A stretch of 64,000 nucleotides of DNA, taken from Heterobasidion occidentale (taxonomy: Eukaryota > Basidiomycota > Agaricomycetes > Russulales > Bondarzewiaceae). Below are positions 59,734 through 64,000 of this stretch, in pieces (position 1 is the first letter of the stretch; each line of letters opens with the position of its first letter). The notes beneath the pieces are model-generated. The model made no database searches. It was not told the origin of the DNA and worked only from the letters and a program-made list of their open reading frames with translations. Location: assembly GCA_039111635.1 (NCBI GenBank), contig JBCAQO010000003.1, positions 1,798,001 to 1,862,000 on the forward strand. Direction: 5' to 3'. Made by a program: the position numbers and the translations under genes.

Positions 59734-62135
59734 CTAGAAATACTTGGTAAAATCATACTCGCCGCTGTTCCCTGTCACTGCCTTCTTCGAAGGCTGGTTT
59801 GCAGGGGCCTTTTTGGTCGGTCTAAGCACAGCGTTTGATTTTGGCTTTGGCTTTTTGGAAACACTCGATTTTGGTGACTTTAACGCAGATTTGAGAGTCG
59901 GCTGAGTTGATGGTGGAGGGGATACTGCTTTTGAGGCGACAGTGGCCTTGAGGGAAGGTGGCTTGCCTGATCTTGAAGGGGCAGAGAAGGCGACTTTTTT
60001 CGGTGGACGAAGCGTAGTGGCGGCAGAGGAGCGTTTCCGTTTGCCGACAGGAGGAGCAAGTACTTCAGCTTCTTCAGCATTTTCCTCGTCCTCGTCCTCA
60101 TCCTCATCCTCATTTGTTTCCTCATCCGCTTCGGACATGCCGTCCGCCATGTCCGCATGGTCGTCCTCATCGTCCTCACCATCACTTTCGTCTAAACCGA
60201 GCCAAGGAGCCTCTAGCTCTACGACACGACTATCCACAACCCCGGAGACGAGTCGTACTAGTCCGTGCGCCTTGCGCAGCTCCTTGCGGGTCTTCAGCTG
60301 CGACATGATTGATTCGTCTTCGGCATAGATGTCAGCATATGGCTCGAGGGAAGCGGCACCAGAGACAGTATTGGGTGGGACGGCATAGCGCGGGAGCTTG
60401 CCAGTAGCCCAGTCCCGGAGGACAATCCGTGACGTGCCGGTCAGATCGAGGGCACCACCCTAAACAGCGGGCAATAGTTTCAGACACACTGGCGATACGC
60501 GAGGGTGCACACAAAATTTACCTTCTTGACAAATCCATTTGCCCGTGCAACGCCAGACAAAAATGCATTCGTGTCTCCTTTGGTAAATGCTGAGAGGTTG
60601 TAAAAGACCATCAGGTCTTCCGTTTCCGCACGGGACACAATCTGCTTCACTGATGTTCAAGCTTAGCACAGCAACTGACACATAAAATTCGAAATGGATG
60701 TACTCGCTGGCGCTGGATCCTTCATACGATCAAGCCGACCCCTGCTCCTTAGTAGAATATCTCGTGCACGAGCGCGCTCTGAGTCTTCAGAGCCCTGTTC
60801 CGACGCATGCTGCCAAGAGAGGCCGGGAGTATCGATGAATTTGATGACCTTGCCGCCCAATTCTATTGACGTCTCCTGAGCAAAAGGGGTGGTGGTTGGT
60901 GCTTGTCGTGAAGTTGTCGATGAATATATAGGGAAAACAGAGCGTTTTAGAAGGGAGTTAATGAACGCGCTCTTGCCTGTCTGGGATAAAGCAAAGCGTC
61001 AAGCGACGAAGTAGACAGGCGATATTTACGCTAGAACTCACATTTGTCACCCCGACGACAGCAACCTCAAACGGGTCGGATCCAGTTTTGTTTTGCGACC
61101 ACTTCTCTAGAAGAGAAAGAGTGGCTTCAACGCCCCACCCATCACTCGCAGGCTCTTTGCCCTTGCCCTTTCTAGGAATGGTGGTATCTAGAGCATTTGG
61201 AAGAAATGAGGAAGCCGCGCGGAAGAGCAGAGTGGGGTGATTTTGTCGTAGGTGCTTCGTCCACGAGGAGATAGGTTCCAATGCACATGTATCTGAAAAT
61301 AAAAGCTTGATTGGACACACGAGAAAAGATTCGAATGTAACCACAACATACCGATCTTGTTCAACACCAGAAGTAACTTCCGGTGATCCTTGTTGGTCAC
61401 ATACTCCTCCAGTTGCGAGCTCCTACACGCCATTGGATCGCGCGCATCAAGGACCTCTATCACTACATCCACCCGGTCAATCACGGATTTCAGATTTGGT
61501 AAGTCCGGGTTGATCAAAGTGGGAACATCGTCTTCATCCTGAGGAGGCGGAACGGCGGTAATTTTCCCCTTCTCTTTCGTATGCATCCGCCCCTTTGCAC
61601 CGAGGCTGGCAATACCATCGAATCCTGCTTGTGAACCTTCGTCCCCCGAACCCTCTTCCCCAGATTCAGGTTCCTCCTGTGCATGCTTTGTGTCGATATT
61701 AGATTGCGTCTTCAGTGCCTTCTTCTCCTCCTTCCGACGCTCCTTCGCCTCCGCAGCCTGAATTAATAATTAAACGGCCTTTCGCAAATTTCAATGCATG
61801 AAAACTCACCAGTCTACGTCCTTCGGCAATTTCGGCTAAGATCTGATCCTTGTAAGGGAAATTGTTGGGAATACCTGGATCCTTGGGAGTTTCTAGAGCG
61901 TACCATCGTGTAATCAGCACTCATATAATTTCGTCAGGTAGGCCTGTACGCACTTGACTTCCATTGAGGACTTTTCTTCGCCGCTTTCTTCGCCTTTTTT
62001 TTACTCTCAGCAACCTTATGCTTGAGCTTGGAGCGTTGGTTCGTTGACCCGCGCTTACTTGTCTCTTAAGAGTGTGTCATTCGGGGTGAGAGCAGTGCAC
62101 TGGTCTAGAAACTCACTTTTTCTGATACGAGGCAT
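59734..62135 (-). CDS. NUG1: Circularly permuted GTPase NUG1 (nucleostemin family)
   Basis: A nucleolar GTPase for 60S subunit assembly and export. ATG 62133-62135 gives MPRIRKK, then a Lys-rich GN3L region (SKLKHKVAESKKKAKKAAKK). The G motifs come in permuted order: DARDPMACR and LVLNKID (G4) first, then the P-loop GVTNTGKSAFINSL (G1), then DTPG (G3, in IKFIDTPGLSW). P-loop residue three is Thr rather than the usual Pro, and an intron splits it between N and T. The C-terminal part has the nucleolar-GTPase helical region (GFVKKGGALDLTGTSRIVL), an acidic run (DEDEDEDEENAEEAE) and a Lys/Pro-rich tail ending GEYDFTKYF, TAG 59734-59736. Seven or more introns; about 620-650 residues. The last third is longer and more repetitive than in yeast. 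Confidence 0.92.
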
Positions 62136-63175
62136 TGGGAACAAGGCAAGGAAGGCGAACGCGTTCTACTAGTATTCAAAGAGTCGGTACTAGTCACGTG
62201 TAAGGGAAAATCAAGCAAATCTCTTTTTGGACACGGGCTGTCGCACGCCTCTTCTAGTCTCCGTTGCTGACCAACACAGAAGACAGTCGTTCTGTGTTAA
62301 GACGCCTCTTCACATTTCTCCATCCAGTGGCGAAGACAGTGCGAATCGGAGAATGTTTGGTATGCGCATGATCAGGCTCGTGCGCTCCTGACACGTTGAG
62401 TTTCAAGGATAGAAGATTTTTGACCGCACGGCCCTGCACGACGAAAGAAAGTTATATTCCATAACGTAAATACATTCATTTGAGTGACATATGAGCGGCG
62501 GAATTACTACATAGATCAGCGTCCGCACAAAGCCCATCAAGACGAAACACCTCTGACGACCAATCGGGACAAACACCGCACCTGCGCCCACAGCACGAGG
62601 GGAGTGTGGCAAAGGATCGCCAGAACCTGACAACCCAGAAGCACAGAGAACAAGCACAGTCATCCAGATCAAGCGAACAAAGGCGCGGATCTTGCAGTTA
62701 GACGCCAGCTACCACCGTCTTGCTGCGCGGGCCCGCAATGGAGTCATCCTGGCAGCAAACATGCTGTGAGAGGCATCAACATCCTAGTCACGGCGAACTC
62801 GCACACTTTCGCGCCTAGAAAGGCAGTCGCACACAGTCCTCATAGGCCTGGAACCCCAATTGGAAGACACTGAGGCCGATACCCACATTGAGTGGTGGAA
62901 CTAGGATCTTGCACTTGCAACAAATCAAGAACCGTAGGAGGAGTACAGGAAACAGGCGCATATCGAAGGAAACTTGAAAACTTGTCTGTTTGTGCTATCG
63001 TATGGAGTCCGGGTCTGCAGGAGAAACACAAAACAAGGCACTTGACAGCGACTTGTGCTTGAACATGCCTTGACACTCTTCATCGCTTGAAAACTTTGAC
63101 GCCCGCCAGCGACTTCACCTAGGCCCACCCTAATTATCTGAAAACCAACCTAGATGGCGGCGCAAGCACGTCCCT
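62136..63175. other. Intergenic region, 1.0 kb
   Basis: It holds the NUG1 promoter and the 3' flank of the Tra2-like gene. Minus-strand frames at 62403-62672 and 62840-63128 are open but show no domain or splice support. They may be untranslated sequence. Confidence 0.45.
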
Positions 63176-64000
63176 TCACCAACGACCGCTGTCGCCTCCA
63201 CCATTGACTGGAGCCGGATGGTCGTAGTCGCGTCCGCCGCGGGCAGGGCTGCTGCCACGAGGAGGACTTCTGGAATAACTCCTTCGTCGACGGTACTCGG
63301 GGGAGTAGCGGCCACCTCGGGAAGGGGGAGGGCTTCGGCGGTCTCGCCAGTCCCTGTTATCGCGGCCATAAGGATCCCGTTCCCTGTCGCGGTCGTTACC
63401 ACCGCCACGTCGGTGTGAGTCACGGTCGCGGTCAGGTCGGTCTCGGAAAGAATCGCGACCCGAGTCGCGGCCATAATAAGAGTCGCGACCGGTAGAACGG
63501 CGATGTCCCATATACTCTCCAGGAGTCGGCGCATGAGGTCTATCGGTGACCGAGTAGTCAACGCGAATGCGGCGGCCATTGAGATCCTAAGATGCTGGAT
63601 TAGTCGGACAATATATATCATCATCACAACTTACAACGCCGTTCAACTCTTGAATGCATCGTCCAGCATCTTCAACGGTGCTCATTTTGATGAAGCCAAA
63701 GCCTCTGGAGCGGTCAGACTGCTGAGATAGTGAGTGAGATAACTGCCAAATACTGTAAATCGTCTTACCCTTTGATCGTATACGATGGTGACCTTCTCAA
63801 CACGACCGAACCTGCTAAATTCATCGTCCAAATCACGTTCAGTCGTACGGATGCTGAGACCAAAGACCCCGAGGACGGCAGAGGGGTTGGGAGCCTATTG
63901 TGTTTTTAGAGCGCTGGCTCGAAAAAAAGAAAGGCAAAGCGTACAATGGGAGCATGGGACGGTCTCCTGGGGGGAGGAGAGGGCCTCCGAAAAGCAGGAG
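63176..64000 (-). CDS. Tra2-like RRM splicing factor (5' end outside window)
   Basis: Likely a nuclear splicing regulator. The visible part begins with a Pro/Arg-rich exon at the window edge ([16 protein letters not shown]). The RRM follows as [20 protein letters not shown] (RNP2 LGVFGL), [24 protein letters not shown] (RNP1) and [11 protein letters not shown]. Then comes [10 protein letters not shown] and an Arg/Asp/Ser/Gly-rich tail ([14 protein letters not shown]; [13 protein letters not shown]). The stop is TGA 63176-63178. Introns lie at about 63590-63630 and 63725-63770, with another near 63895-63940. RVDYSxTxRPHxPTPGxYMG after the RRM is typical of transformer-2 proteins. The start codon is beyond position 64000. 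Confidence 0.9.

Noticed and set aside
62403..62672. Minus-strand frame with a hydrophobic start (MTVLVLCASGLSG)
   Set aside because: It looks like a signal peptide at first, but it continues into low-information sequence with no conserved blocks and lies in the likely 3' flank or promoter zone.

Overview
The window is eukaryotic nuclear DNA from a filamentous basidiomycete, most likely an agaricomycete. Genes are dense and sit on both strands. Most are cut by many short introns (about 45-70 nt) with GT..AG borders. Translated products match fungal families, and some (a DUF7704-type membrane protein, a KAR9/GAR-type linker, an OPY2-type anchor) are fungal in character. No prokaryotic operon, CRISPR array, tRNA, rRNA or intact transposon was seen. 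Gene models below were spliced by eye. Where exact borders are given, they were checked for frame and for splice dinucleotides.

Layout. 0-5 kb: a three-RRM RNA-binding protein (NGR1/CSX1 type, minus), then a 1.95 kb gap. 5-15 kb: a very large neurofibromin/IRA-type Ras GTPase-activating protein (plus). 15.5-21 kb: a coiled-coil protein of unknown function (plus), converging on a zinc-knuckle protein of the AIR1/AIR2 (TRAMP) type (minus). 21.5-26 kb: a small membrane protein (minus), diverging from the ABC ATPase CAF16 (plus), then an OPY2-like membrane anchor (plus). 26.9-31 kb: SUA5 threonylcarbamoyl-AMP synthase and an HMG-box factor (both plus). 31.8-35 kb: DBP8-type DEAD-box helicase and a BTB-like protein (both plus). 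36-39 kb: MOB1 (minus), sharing a 144 bp promoter with a TFIIIC subunit (TFC1, plus). 39.4-46.8 kb: an F-box remnant, LEU1 isopropylmalate isomerase, and a long serine/proline-rich protein with a CUE/UBA-like C-terminus (plus). 47-55.9 kb (all minus): a HEI10/CCNB1IP1-type meiotic RING protein, a KAR9-like linker of about 1,700 residues with a GAS2-related domain, and a small transmembrane coiled-coil protein. 56-58 kb: a mitochondrial-type small protein (minus), diverging from the GINS subunit PSF3 (plus), which converges on PKR1 (minus). 58.6-64 kb (all minus): a possible degenerate RecA-fold protein, the circularly permuted GTPase NUG1, and the 3' part of a Tra2-like RRM/RS-type protein that leaves the window.

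Together this is mostly housekeeping and signalling content: Ras/cAMP and HOG inputs (IRA, OPY2), mitotic exit (MOB1), replication (PSF3), ribosome and tRNA biogenesis (DBP8, NUG1, SUA5, TFC1), RNA turnover and splicing (AIR, CAF16, NGR1, Tra2-like), leucine synthesis (LEU1), meiotic recombination (HEI10 and perhaps the RecA-like gene) and microtubule linkage (KAR9/GAR). I see no clustered new multi-gene system. The most notable signals are at finer scale: the HEI10 RING is pieced together from micro-exons of 7, 18 and 13 nt with one GC-AG intron, a second GC-AG intron lies in DBP8, and an unannotated short protein carries the outline of a RecA core without a P-loop.
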